DNA of 64,000 nt from Virgisporangium aurantiacum (lineage in GTDB: Bacteria > Actinomycetota > Actinomycetes > Mycobacteriales > Micromonosporaceae), in the NCBI RefSeq assembly GCF_016863635.1, contig NZ_BOPG01000034.1:124001-188000 (forward strand), written 5' to 3'. Positions 17,539 through 25,685 of this stretch are shown piece by piece. The notes under the pieces were generated by a model. The model had not been told where the DNA came from, did no database searches, and was given only the letters and a program-made list of their open reading frames with translations. How positions within the stretch are numbered: the first letter of the stretch is position 1; each line of letters starts with the position of its first letter. A program made the position numbers and the translations under genes.

Positions 17539-19176
17539 CTACCAAGCGCGGCGCATTCGTTTGCGCCACGGTCGGCCGTCCGGATCATAAACGATCTTGT
17601 AGACGGGCGTCGCCCACAGCCGGGCGAACGGGCCCAGTTTCTGCGGGTGGTGACGCCGCAGCCGCCCCGGCGGACGCTCGCCGACCTGGCCGCCGGCATA
17701 CCAGGCGTCGAGCGCGTCGGCGGTCGCCTCGATCTCCTTCACGGCTTCGTCGGGGTCGATCAGGGACTCGTCGTCGGCCCGGTCGAGGTGCTCGCGCATC
17801 AGGCGCAGCCGCAGGTCACGGGCGTAGACGCGGGCGCCGTCGCCGATGCCGGCCGGGTCGCTCGGTGCGCGCTCGTCGCGGGTGTCGTCGAGGACCGCGC
17901 AGGACAGCTCGCTGTCGTGCGTCCACGACCGGCGGTTGAAGTTGTCGCTGCCGATGCTCGCCCACACGTCGTCGACCACGCAGACCTTGGCGTGCACGTA
18001 CACCGGGGTCCCCTCGTGGTTCTCCACGTCGAAGACGTGCACCCGCTCGCCGCCGGCCCGCCGGCACACCTCCAGCGCCTGCGCGCGGCCGACCTGGTTC
18101 GGGGGCATGGCGAGGGCGCCGTCGACGTCCGGGTGCCGGGGCACGACGACCACCAGGTGCAGGTCGGGGTTGGCCTTGAGCGCGCGGGCGAACAGGCGGG
18201 CCACGTCGATGGACCACATGTACTGGTCCTCGAGGTAGATCAACCGCCGGGCCCGCTTGATCGCCTTCGAGTACCCGCGGGCGATCGACCGCTCGCCGTC
18301 GGGTGCGAACGGGTACCGCGGCTTGGTCGCCGGATACGTGCGCAGCACCTGCACCGCGTGCGACCCGGCCGGCGGCGGGTCGGGTGGCTGCGGCGGCAGC
18401 GGCCCGGGGTCGAGGTTGGCGCCGCGGATCAGGTCGTGCAGCCAGGCGATCGGGCGGCGGGTGGCGGTCGACGTCGGATCGTTCCACCGCTCGCGGAACG
18501 ACGTGTCGAGCGCGCCGACCGCGGGCCCGCGGATCTCGACCTGGACGTCGTGCCACGGCGGATGCTCCCCGTACCGCTTCGACATCGGCACGGCCTGCCG
18601 GTCGCCCCGGTGCTCCGAGTCGTCACGCCGGCTGTGGCACAGGTCGATGCCGCCGGCGAACGCGATGTCGCGTTCGGGATTGTCGAGGTGACGCAGGACG
18701 ACGAGCTTCTGGTGGTGCGAGCCGCCCCGGCGCACCCGCTGGTCGAGCAGCACCTCCCCGCCGGCCGCTTCGACCTTCTCGCTGACCTCGCGGTTCTCCT
18801 CCTGGCTGAACTGGCCGATGTCGAGGTGCGACCGCCAGAGCAGCCCGCGCACCACGACCCCACGCTTGGCGGCGACCCGGAAGAGCTCGACCATCGTCGG
18901 ACCGTCGTCGCGCATCAGCTGATCGGGGTCGCCCCGCCAGTCGGTGAAGAACAGATGGTCGCCGGGGCCGAGCGCCTCCACCTCGTCGACCAGCCGGCTG
19001 AAGTAGTTCACGCCGTCGACGATCGGGGTGGCGAGACTGCCTTCGCACCACGCGGGCAGCAGGGTGCGGCGGTTACCCCGCTGCTTCGGCGTCAGGAACC
19101 AGTCCTCGATCTGCACCGATGTGGGATTCCCGTCTGTGCGGCCCGTCGAAACAATCCCCGTGGTGGGAAGGATCAT
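17539..19176 (-). CDS. phospholipase D-like protein (paralogue 2)
   Basis: 545-residue paralogue of the downstream gene with the same two HKD motifs (GGSHHQKLVVLRH and YVHAKVCVVDD) and the same central IEDWFLTP, DHLFFTDWRGDPDQL and YLEDQYMWS blocks. The ATG at 19176 is the best start that avoids the upstream Uma2 gene; a GTG at 19116 would give an N-terminus (QIEDWF) matching the paralogue exactly and may be the true one. No secretion signal is seen. Probably cytosolic or membrane-peripheral; function inferred from the family only. Confidence 0.82.
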   Translation of the reverse strand: MILPTTGIVSTGRTDGNPTSVQIEDWFLTPKQRGNRRTLLPAWCEGSLATPIVDGVNYFSRLVDEVEALGPGDHLFFTDWRGDPDQLMRDDGPTMVELFRVAAKRGVVVRGLLWRSHLDIGQFSQEENREVSEKVEAAGGEVLLDQRVRRGGSHHQKLVVLRHLDNPERDIAFAGGIDLCHSRRDDSEHRGDRQAVPMSKRYGEHPPWHDVQVEIRGPAVGALDTSFRERWNDPTSTATRRPIAWLHDLIRGANLDPGPLPPQPPDPPPAGSHAVQVLRTYPATKPRYPFAPDGERSIARGYSKAIKRARRLIYLEDQYMWSIDVARLFARALKANPDLHLVVVVPRHPDVDGALAMPPNQVGRAQALEVCRRAGGERVHVFDVENHEGTPVYVHAKVCVVDDVWASIGSDNFNRRSWTHDSELSCAVLDDTRDERAPSDPAGIGDGARVYARDLRLRLMREHLDRADDESLIDPDEAVKEIEATADALDAWYAGGQVGERPPGRLRRHHPQKLGPFARLWATPVYKIVYDPDGRPWRKRMRRAW

Positions 19177-19208
19177 CCCGGGGTTCCGCCAGGTGCGAAC
19201 CTGGGCAG

Positions 19209-19763
19209 TCAGTCGGTGTTGCGTTTGGCCGCGTACTCGGTATCGAGCTCCGACAGCAGCCGGGTCTGCTCGCGAACATACGCGGGGTGACCGCCGGAGA
19301 GGGTCAGCCGGTGGATCAGCACCAAGGCGTCGTCGTCGGCGCGATCCGGGGTCTGCTCGACGATCCAGTACTCCGGGATTCCCCGCTGGGCGTACCAAAC
19401 AGCCTTGTCGGTGTACTCGCCATTTTCCGAGTGTTCGGAGACGATCTCGATCACAAGGCTGAACGCGGAACCGGGCAGATTCGAGTAGGCCGCCAGGCCC
19501 GGAGGCAAGTGGCTGACGACGCCGAGATCGGGAAGCCGGTTGTCGCGCGGCCGGTCACCGCGGACGCCGGGATCCTGAAGGACGTTGGCTCCCACCGCGT
19601 GGAGCATCAGCAGCAGGCGACGAGCGATCACCTTATGCCAGTAGCTCGACGGGGTCATGATGACGAGGTTTCCCTCGTGCAGTTCATACCGGTATCCCTC
19701 GGGCAGCGACGCCAGATCGTCAACGTCGAGTTGCTCGATCGGCGGCAGCATGAGGCCGGTCAT
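19209..19763 (-). CDS. Uma2-family (DUF820) PD-(D/E)XK-like protein
   Basis: 184-residue protein of the restriction-endonuclease-like fold group common in cyanobacteria and actinomycetes. Typical features are YRYELHEGNLVIM, a central RLPDLGVV acidic site, LVIEIVSEHSE and the KAVWYAQRGIPEYWIVE motif with the catalytic-type Lys and E. Excellent RBS GGAGGTGG before the ATG at 19763. The biological role of the family is unclear; nuclease activity is inferred from the fold. It precedes the phospholipase D pair by 32 bp and may be co-transcribed. Confidence 0.85.
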   Translation of the reverse strand: MTGLMLPPIEQLDVDDLASLPEGYRYELHEGNLVIMTPSSYWHKVIARRLLLMLHAVGANVLQDPGVRGDRPRDNRLPDLGVVSHLPPGLAAYSNLPGSAFSLVIEIVSEHSENGEYTDKAVWYAQRGIPEYWIVEQTPDRADDDALVLIHRLTLSGGHPAYVREQTRLLSELDTEYAAKRNTD

Positions 19764-19836
19764 CGCTCGTCACCACCTCCTGGGGCACCAAGCTTAACCT
19801 CGGTTCGGCTGACTCAGCCCGAACGCCGACAGTCTC

Positions 19837-19862
19837 ATCGTCCGCCAACGGTCACGGACGAT
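19837..19862 (-). terminator. hairpin downstream of the secreted-protein gene
   Basis: ATCGTCCG and CGGACGAT, 8-bp perfect arms with a 10-nt loop, between the stop at 19955 and the Uma2 start. A second bulged hairpin (GTTCGG-CTGA...CAGCCCGAAC) lies at about 19803-19824. Either could end transcription. Confidence 0.4.
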
Positions 19863-19954
19863 CATATACGTTCACACTCGTTCTATCTAGGTTCTCCGTG
19901 TCGGGCGCCGGGGCGGACCGGACGGGTCTGCCCCGGGCAAGACGGACCTGCGGC

Positions 19955-20629
19955 CTACCAGACGCAGACCACGTGGACGGAACCGTTGCCGTCCACGTAG
20001 GTGTCGCAGTGGGCGACGACCCAGTCCACGATGCTCCTGACGAGGTCGACGAACCAGTCGATGATGTCGTCGAGGAAGCTCCGGGCGTTGAAGTACACCG
20101 ATTTCGGCCCGGAACCGCCGGAGCCGGCGACCAGGTCGCCCAGGGTCATCCGGGCGTCCGGCTGGTCGACGGTCCCGAGCACCGTGATGCCGTCGACGTG
20201 CTTGCCGGCCAGCACCGCGTCGATCTGTGCCTGGGTCGGCGGCTTGTCGCTCCGGGCGGTGACGACGGCGCGGTCGATCCGCGCGGCCGGATCACCGCTG
20301 ACGAGTTGCGCCAGCGTGGACAGGTCGCCGAACGTCAAGTTGCCGGACCGCTCGGACATCGTGAACGTGTCGATCCTCAGCGCGCCGGCCGCGTCGACGA
20401 TCAGCCGGTCCGTGGTGACGAGGGCGCCCTCGCCGTACCCCCAGGTGCCCGCCGCGCACCGGAACGGGCCGCGCGTGGCGCCCTCCGGATCCGTCGAGCG
20501 CCCGCCGCGCTCCTCGACGACGCATCCCGACGCGCCCTTCGCCGCCGCGACGGTCGGCGCCACCAGGATCAGCCCCGCCAGTGTTCCGCCCACGACGGTC
20601 AGCACCGCCAGGCGATGTGTCAGCCGCAT
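19955..20629 (-). CDS. secreted protein of unknown function (paralogue A)
   Basis: 224 residues with a signal peptide (MRLTHRLAVLTVVGGTLAGL onward, likely cleaved after VAAA) and four Cys in the mature part. No family is recognised. Its last ~110 residues resemble the divergent neighbour at 20768: both contain an ITVLG/VTVLG strand followed by a LGDL/IGDV motif, and both end with C-(x)n-HV-x-C. An amphipathic aromatic segment (DIIDWFVDLVRSIVDWVV) precedes the last Cys pair. RBS AGGAGAG before the ATG at 20629. Its promoter carries heptamer repeats of the SARP type. Confidence 0.72.
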   Translation of the reverse strand: MRLTHRLAVLTVVGGTLAGLILVAPTVAAAKGASGCVVEERGGRSTDPEGATRGPFRCAAGTWGYGEGALVTTDRLIVDAAGALRIDTFTMSERSGNLTFGDLSTLAQLVSGDPAARIDRAVVTARSDKPPTQAQIDAVLAGKHVDGITVLGTVDQPDARMTLGDLVAGSGGSGPKSVYFNARSFLDDIIDWFVDLVRSIVDWVVAHCDTYVDGNGSVHVVCVW

Positions 20630-20662
20630 GCCTCTCTCCTCTCCCTCGAATCCGGAGCCAGC

Positions 20663-20695
20663 ACCATGGCAGCGCGCACTGAACCCGGGCTGGAA
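20663..20695 (-). promoter_or_regulatory. SARP-type heptamer promoter of secreted gene A
   Basis: Minus strand: TTCCAGC, 4 nt, GTTCAGT, then 9 nt to a CATGGT -10. Heptamers start 11 bp apart. The same layout occurs at 20711-20743 and 24539-24571. SARP proteins bind such tandem heptamers just upstream of the -10; an AfsR-like SARP is encoded at 21335. Confidence 0.6.
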
Positions 20696-20710
20696 CGCTC
20701 CCGGCCGCCG

Positions 20711-20743
20711 CTCCAGCACCGTTTCAGCCGGTGCCGGCAGGGT
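20711..20743 (+). promoter_or_regulatory. SARP-type heptamer promoter of secreted gene B
   Basis: Plus strand: CTCCAGC, ACCG, TTTCAGC, 9 nt, CAGGGT. It matches 16 of 18 bases of the box in front of the Cys-rich secreted gene (24554-24571). It lies back to back with the box of paralogue A, ~25 bp before the 20768 start. Confidence 0.65.
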
Positions 20744-20767
20744 CGCGGCAACCGGAGGGAGACAACA

Positions 20768-21268
20768 ATGAAGATCGCAACGGCCCTGGCGACGGTCGCA
20801 CTCGTCACCGTGACCGGCGGTGCCGCCCGGGCGGAGCCCCCGCGGCAGGCGCCGGCCGTCGTCGAGCTTCCCGGTGGCGTCGAAATGCTGATCGGGGACG
20901 TCGTGGAGCAGGTGGAGCGCGCGCTCGGTCGGCGGTTGGGCCCACCAACGACGGCGATCGCCGCGGACGCCGGCGGACGGGCGTTGACGACCGCCGAGGT
21001 CGTCGAGGTGCTGGTCGGGAAGCGGCCGGCCGGCGTCACGGTGCTGGGCGTGGCGACGGACGGGCAGCTGTCCGACGCGACGATCGGCGACGTCGGCGAC
21101 GGGGTCGTCGACGGGCGGGCGGCGCGCCCGATCTGGGCGTTCGGCGGCGTCTCGTTCATCGCCGGTAGCTGGGACTTCTTCGGCCTGACCTGCTGGGTGG
21201 TCGGCGGCACCGGGCACGTCACCTGCGCGCTCGTCGAGACGTTCCCCCGACCGACGACGGAGCCGTGA
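20768..21268 (+). CDS. secreted protein of unknown function (paralogue B)
   Basis: 166 residues: a signal peptide (MKIATALATVALVTVTGGAA, cleavage near ARA) and a small mature domain with one Cys pair near the C-terminus (LTCWVV ... HVTCALVE). The middle block LTTAEVVEVLVGKRPAGVTV followed by an IGDV motif matches PTQAQIDAVLAGKHVDGITV and LGDL in the divergent paralogue A. No known family is recognised. Strong RBS GGAGGGAG. It is followed 66 bp later by the SARP gene in the same direction. Confidence 0.72.
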   Translation: MKIATALATVALVTVTGGAARAEPPRQAPAVVELPGGVEMLIGDVVEQVERALGRRLGPPTTAIAADAGGRALTTAEVVEVLVGKRPAGVTVLGVATDGQLSDATIGDVGDGVVDGRAARPIWAFGGVSFIAGSWDFFGLTCWVVGGTGHVTCALVETFPRPTTEP

Positions 21269-21334
21269 CAAGGGAACGGTGGATATCGATCGCTACGCTG
21301 ACCGCGCCGGTCTGGAATCGACGGTGCGAGGACG

Positions 21335-24094
21335 GTGGAGCGCGTGCAGGTACGGCTGCTGGGGCCGCTCGACGTCACCCGCGCCGGCCAGGTGGTGGAG
21401 ATCCCCGGCCTGCGTCGCAAGGCGGTCCTCGCGGTGCTGGCGCTGCACCCGGGCGACGTCGTCCGGGCCGACCAGCTCATCGACCTGGTCTGGGCCGGCT
21501 CGCCACCGGCGACGGCGGCCAACACGCTGCAGAGCCACGTGTCGTACCTGCGCCGGGTGCTCGGCCACGCGGCCATCGTCGCCCGACCGCCCGGTTACCT
21601 GCTGAGCCTCGGCACCGACGTGCAGGTGGCCGACGGGCTGATCGGTGCCGCGAAGCGGGTCGGCGACCGGGCCGCGGCCCGATCCGACCTGGAGGCGGCG
21701 CTGGCGTTGTGGCGCGGGCCCGCGCTGACGGACACGGTCGGCGTCCCCTGGTTGGAATGGCAGGCCGAGCGCCTCACCGAACTGCATCTGGACGCCACCC
21801 TCGCCCTCGCCGAGATCCGCCTGGAAACCGCGGACCACGACGGGCTCGCGGCGGAGCTCGAACAGCTCGCGCGCCAGCACCGGTGGAACGAACGGCTCCA
21901 CCGGTGCCTGATGCTCGCCCTCTACCGGGTGGGCCGGCAGCGGGAGGCACTGGCGGCGTACCAGCGCCTGCGGCGGTCCCTGGACGAGGACCTCGGCATC
22001 GCGCCGAGCCCGCCGCTGCAGGACCTCGAGGTCGCGATCCTGCGCCAGGACCCGGTGCTCGGCGCGCGTCCCCCGGTGAAGGGCACCGCGGTGGTCCCCG
22101 CTCAGCTTCCCGCCGGTACCAACGCCTTCAGCCGGCGCCGGGCCGAGCTCGCCTACCTGGACTCGCTCGTGGGCGACGGGGCGGCGCACGGCGTGCCGAT
22201 CGCGGTGATCTCCGGGATGGCGGGCGTCGGCAAGACCGCGCTCGCCGTCCACTGGGGTCACCGTGTCGCCGACCGGTTTCCCGACGGCCAGCTCTACGCG
22301 AACCTGCGCGGGTTCCACCCGACCGGGCCGGCGCTGGACCCGTCGGACGCGCTGCGCGGCTTCCTCGACGCGTGCGGCGTCGCCCGGGAGCGGATCCCGG
22401 CCGGGCTCGACGCGCAGGCGGCGCTGTTCCGCAGCGTGGTGAACGGCAAGCGGATGCTCGTGGTGCTCGACAACGCGCGCGACGTGGACCAGGTGCGCCC
22501 GCTGCTGCCCGGGTCACCGTCCAGCGCGGTCGTGATCACCAGCCGGAACCGGCTCGCGGAACTGGTCATCGCCGAGGGCGCCCGTCCGCTGGCACTGGAC
22601 CTGCCCAGCCGCGACGACGCCCGGGAGCTCCTGGTCCGCCGCCTCGGCGCCGACCGGTTCGCCGCCGAACCGGAGGCGACCGCGGAGCTGATCGCGCGCT
22701 GTGCCCGGCTGCCGCTCGCGCTCGCGGTCGCGGCGGCCAGTTGTGCGATCCATCCCGAGCTGTCCGTCGCGGCCGTCGCGGCGCAGCTCGGCGGCGCCGC
22801 GGGCGTGCTGTCCGCACCGAGCGGCGCCGACGGGGGTGCCGACGTCCGGGCCGTGTTCTCCTGGTCCTACCGGACACTCGGCCGGGCCGCCGCGCGCCTG
22901 TTCCGGTTGGCGGGCCTGCATCCGGGCACCGACATCTCGGCCGCCGCCGCGGCCGGACTCGCCGGCCTACCAGCTGCGGAGACCGGCCGGTTGCTCGCCG
23001 AACTCGCCCGCGCGCACCTGCTGACCGAGCCGGAACCCGGCCGCTACGCGTTCCACGACCTGCTGCGCGCGTACGCCGCCGAACTGGCGCTCCAGGAGGA
23101 GAGCGGGCCGGACCGGGCCGCCGCCGAACTCCGGCTGGTCGACCACTACCTGCACAGCGCGATCGCGGCGGCCACGCGTCTCGATCCGCGCGGCGAAACG
23201 ATCGACGTCCCGCCGCCGGCGGTCGGTTGCGCCCCGGTGGACCTGCCCGATCACGACCGGGCGACGGCCTGGTTCGTCGCCGAACGATCGGCGCTGCTGG
23301 CGACGATCGCGCTGGCCGCCGGGCGCGGACTCGACGGTCACACCTGGCGGTTGGCCCGGGCGATGCAGGGCTTCCTCGACCGGTGGACCTACTGGGAGGA
23401 CCAGGCCGCCAACCAGCGCCTGGCGATCGACGCGGCCGGACGCGAACGCCTGCCGGCCGTCGAGGCCAACGCCCAGTGCAGCCTCGCGACCGCGTACGCC
23501 CAACTGCGCCGCTTCGACGCCGCGCAGCAGCACCTCGAACGCGCCTTCGACCGCTACGGGCAGTTGCCCGACGACGAGGGGCAGGCCAAGGTCCAGTACC
23601 AGTTGGGCTGGCTGGCCAACCAGCAGGGTGACGCCGACCGGGCACTGCGCCACGCGCGGCTGGCGGTGCACCTCTACCGCCGGGCGGGCAACGAGGTCGG
23701 CGCCGCGCGGGCGTTGAACTCCCTGGGCTGGGACCACGCGCTGCGGGGCGACCACCTGCGCGCGCGGAGCCGGTGCGAGCAGGCGCTGGCCCAGCTGCGA
23801 CGGCTCGGCGACCGCCGGTTCGAGGCGGCCGCCTCGGACAGCCTCGGCTTCATCCACCACCACCTCGGCGACCACCGGTCGGCAATCGACCGGTACGAGC
23901 AGGCGGCCCGGATGTACCGCGAGATCGGCGACCGCTTCTACGAGGCGGACACGCTCCACCACCTCGGCGACGCCCGCCTCGCCGACGGCGACCGGGCCGC
24001 CGCTGCCGCCGCCTGGCGCGCCGCGCTGGCCGCGTTCCCGGATCCGACCCATCCGGACGCGCAGGCCGTCGCCCGCAAGCTCGCGGACCGGTGA
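21335..24094 (+). CDS. AfsR-like SARP regulator (DNA-binding, BTAD, NB-ARC, TPR)
   Basis: 919-residue regulator. An OmpR-like winged helix (~1-95) and a bacterial transcriptional activation domain (~100-245) form the SARP part. The NB-ARC NTPase follows, with Walker A GMAGVGKT (294-301) and a VVLDNARD Walker B. The C-terminal half has TPR-like repeats (~650-919). AfsR-type proteins activate transcription at tandem heptamer sites, often for secondary metabolism. No biosynthetic cluster is here; instead three flanking promoters of secreted proteins carry such repeats. The GTG at 21335 follows GAGGAC. Candidate -10 TACGCT at 21294. Ends 2 bp from the convergent Cys-rich gene. Confidence 0.92.
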   Translation: MERVQVRLLGPLDVTRAGQVVEIPGLRRKAVLAVLALHPGDVVRADQLIDLVWAGSPPATAANTLQSHVSYLRRVLGHAAIVARPPGYLLSLGTDVQVADGLIGAAKRVGDRAAARSDLEAALALWRGPALTDTVGVPWLEWQAERLTELHLDATLALAEIRLETADHDGLAAELEQLARQHRWNERLHRCLMLALYRVGRQREALAAYQRLRRSLDEDLGIAPSPPLQDLEVAILRQDPVLGARPPVKGTAVVPAQLPAGTNAFSRRRAELAYLDSLVGDGAAHGVPIAVISGMAGVGKTALAVHWGHRVADRFPDGQLYANLRGFHPTGPALDPSDALRGFLDACGVARERIPAGLDAQAALFRSVVNGKRMLVVLDNARDVDQVRPLLPGSPSSAVVITSRNRLAELVIAEGARPLALDLPSRDDARELLVRRLGADRFAAEPEATAELIARCARLPLALAVAAASCAIHPELSVAAVAAQLGGAAGVLSAPSGADGGADVRAVFSWSYRTLGRAAARLFRLAGLHPGTDISAAAAAGLAGLPAAETGRLLAELARAHLLTEPEPGRYAFHDLLRAYAAELALQEESGPDRAAAELRLVDHYLHSAIAAATRLDPRGETIDVPPPAVGCAPVDLPDHDRATAWFVAERSALLATIALAAGRGLDGHTWRLARAMQGFLDRWTYWEDQAANQRLAIDAAGRERLPAVEANAQCSLATAYAQLRRFDAAQQHLERAFDRYGQLPDDEGQAKVQYQLGWLANQQGDADRALRHARLAVHLYRRAGNEVGAARALNSLGWDHALRGDHLRARSRCEQALAQLRRLGDRRFEAAASDSLGFIHHHLGDHRSAIDRYEQAARMYREIGDRFYEADTLHHLGDARLADGDRAAAAAAWRAALAAFPDPTHPDAQAVARKLADR

Positions 24095-24096
24095 CG

Positions 24097-24510
24097 CTAA
24101 CGGATCGGCGGCGTGTTGGGTTGGTGCCAGGTCGGGCAGCCGGGCGGCAGATCCGGGACCGTGCAGTCGACGACCACGGTGAAATCCTTGAGCTGGCAGG
24201 CGTACCAGTAGGGCACCGGTTCCTTCAGCGTCGAACCCGCCGCCGCGCACGCGTCCCAGAGCGATTTCGCGCCGGGCCCGCGATACCCGCACTCCCCGGT
24301 GCCGGCCGCGCAGTCCACCTCGCCGGCGCCGAAGGCGCATCCGTACCGGTCGGCGTCCTCGTCGTAGGAGCCGTGGAACGACGCGCAGATCGTCTTCAGC
24401 TCGGCCGTCCGGATCGTCACCGGACCGGCCGATGCCGGCCCGGCCGGGGCAAGACCACCGGCGAACACGAGGACGACCAGCAACCGGCGTAACGTGCGGA
24501 CCCTGCTCAC
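24097..24510 (-). CDS. small secreted cysteine-rich protein
   Basis: 137 residues: a signal peptide (LRRLLVVLVFAGGLAPAG, cleavage near ASA) and a mature part of ~105 residues with eight Cys, enough for four disulfides (e.g. TICASFH, YGCAFG, VDCAAGTGECGYR, DACAAA, YACQL, VDCTV, PGCPTW). No family is recognised. The even Cys number and the export signal suggest a compact extracellular protein. GTG start behind AAGGAGGAA. Its promoter has the heptamer box shared with the two secreted genes on the other side of the SARP gene. Confidence 0.72.
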   Translation of the reverse strand: MSRVRTLRRLLVVLVFAGGLAPAGPASAGPVTIRTAELKTICASFHGSYDEDADRYGCAFGAGEVDCAAGTGECGYRGPGAKSLWDACAAAGSTLKEPVPYWYACQLKDFTVVVDCTVPDLPPGCPTWHQPNTPPIR

Positions 24511-24538
24511 GCTGTTCCTCCTTCACGGCCTGGCGGGG

Positions 24539-24571
24539 ACTCTGCCACCGACCGCTGAAACGGCGCTGGAA
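24539..24571 (-). promoter_or_regulatory. SARP-type heptamer promoter of the Cys-rich gene
   Basis: Minus strand: TTCCAGC, GCCG, TTTCAGC, 9 nt, CAGAGT as -10, then AAGGAGGAA and GTG. Same geometry as the boxes at 20663 and 20711. Arms and spacing agree in all three. Confidence 0.65.
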
Positions 24572-24710
24572 CGCCGTCGACTTTGGACGGATGCGGCGGC
24601 GCCCGGCCCCGCCGTACCGTGCGCTCATGACGAACGCGACCCGGCTACCGTGGGCCGCGTGAACGGGCCCGGTAGGATTTGGCACCGTCGATCTCCGGGA
24701 GCCGCACACG

Positions 24711-25685
24711 ATGCCCTTCAAGCCCCTGACGGTGATCGAGGGGCCCGGCGAATGGGTCGGTACCCTCGCGTTCAGCCCTGACGGCGCCACCCTCGCCAGC
24801 GGTTCCGGCGACCGCACCGTCAGGTTCTGGGACGCCCGCACCGGAGAGCCGAAGCAGACCTTCTGGCGGGCCCCCGAGAAGGCCCTGTACATCGGGAAGG
24901 TCGCCTACGACCCGTCCGGCACCCGCCTGGCGGTCTCCACCGGCACGCGCACGGTCCGTATCTGGGACCTGTCCGGGACCGCGAGGCGGCCGCAGACCCT
25001 CACCGGACGCGTCCGGTACTCCTTCGACGTCGTCCGTGACATCGCCTTCAGCCCCGACGGCGGTCACCTGGCGGTCGGCTACTCCGACGGCCGGCTGCGG
25101 ATCTGGAACACGCGTACGGGCGGCCAGGTGGCCGGCTTCCGGGACCGGCGGCGCATGCGCCGGGAGATCGCGGGGCTGGCGCCGCGCACCGGCGGCGTGT
25201 ACGCCGTCACCTATCTGCCCGACGGCGAACGGATCGCGGTCGCCGACCGGGTGCCGTCGGTGAGCCTGTACGACGCGGCCACCGGGTGCCGGCTGACGCG
25301 GCTCGGCGACCCCGCGTTCGAGCTCGAGCGGGACATGAACGCCGTCGCCGCCCACCCCGACGGCACGCTGCTCGCGAGCGCCGATTTCGACCTGGACAGG
25401 AGGGTCGGCGACATCATGCTGTGGGACCTCCCCAGCGGGACGGCGCGGCGGCTGCGACGCCGCCACACCGGCGTGATCAACCGGCTCGTCATCAACCCGG
25501 CGGGCACCCTGCTGGCCAGCGTCGCCAACGTCGATCCGGTGCACCTCTGGCACCTGCCGTCGGGCGAGCACGCGGCCACCCTCACGGGTCACCGGGGTTC
25601 GGTGCGCAGCGCCGCCTTCCATCCCGACGGCAGCATCCTGGCCACGGGCGCCGACGACACCACGATCCGGCTCTGGAGCATGTGA
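24711..25685 (+). CDS. WD40-repeat protein
   Basis: 324-residue beta-propeller with about seven blades, several with clear WD-type ends (GDRTVRFWDARTG, TRTVRIWDLSG, SDGRLRIWNTRTG, DDTTIRLWSM) and the FSPDG turn. No other domain, signal peptide or membrane segment, so probably a cytosolic scaffold. It overlaps the next gene by one base (TGATG), which implies coupled translation and a joint function with the HEAT-like protein. A TAGGAT -10 candidate lies at 24673. Confidence 0.88.
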   Translation: MPFKPLTVIEGPGEWVGTLAFSPDGATLASGSGDRTVRFWDARTGEPKQTFWRAPEKALYIGKVAYDPSGTRLAVSTGTRTVRIWDLSGTARRPQTLTGRVRYSFDVVRDIAFSPDGGHLAVGYSDGRLRIWNTRTGGQVAGFRDRRRMRREIAGLAPRTGGVYAVTYLPDGERIAVADRVPSVSLYDAATGCRLTRLGDPAFELERDMNAVAAHPDGTLLASADFDLDRRVGDIMLWDLPSGTARRLRRRHTGVINRLVINPAGTLLASVANVDPVHLWHLPSGEHAATLTGHRGSVRSAAFHPDGSILATGADDTTIRLWSM

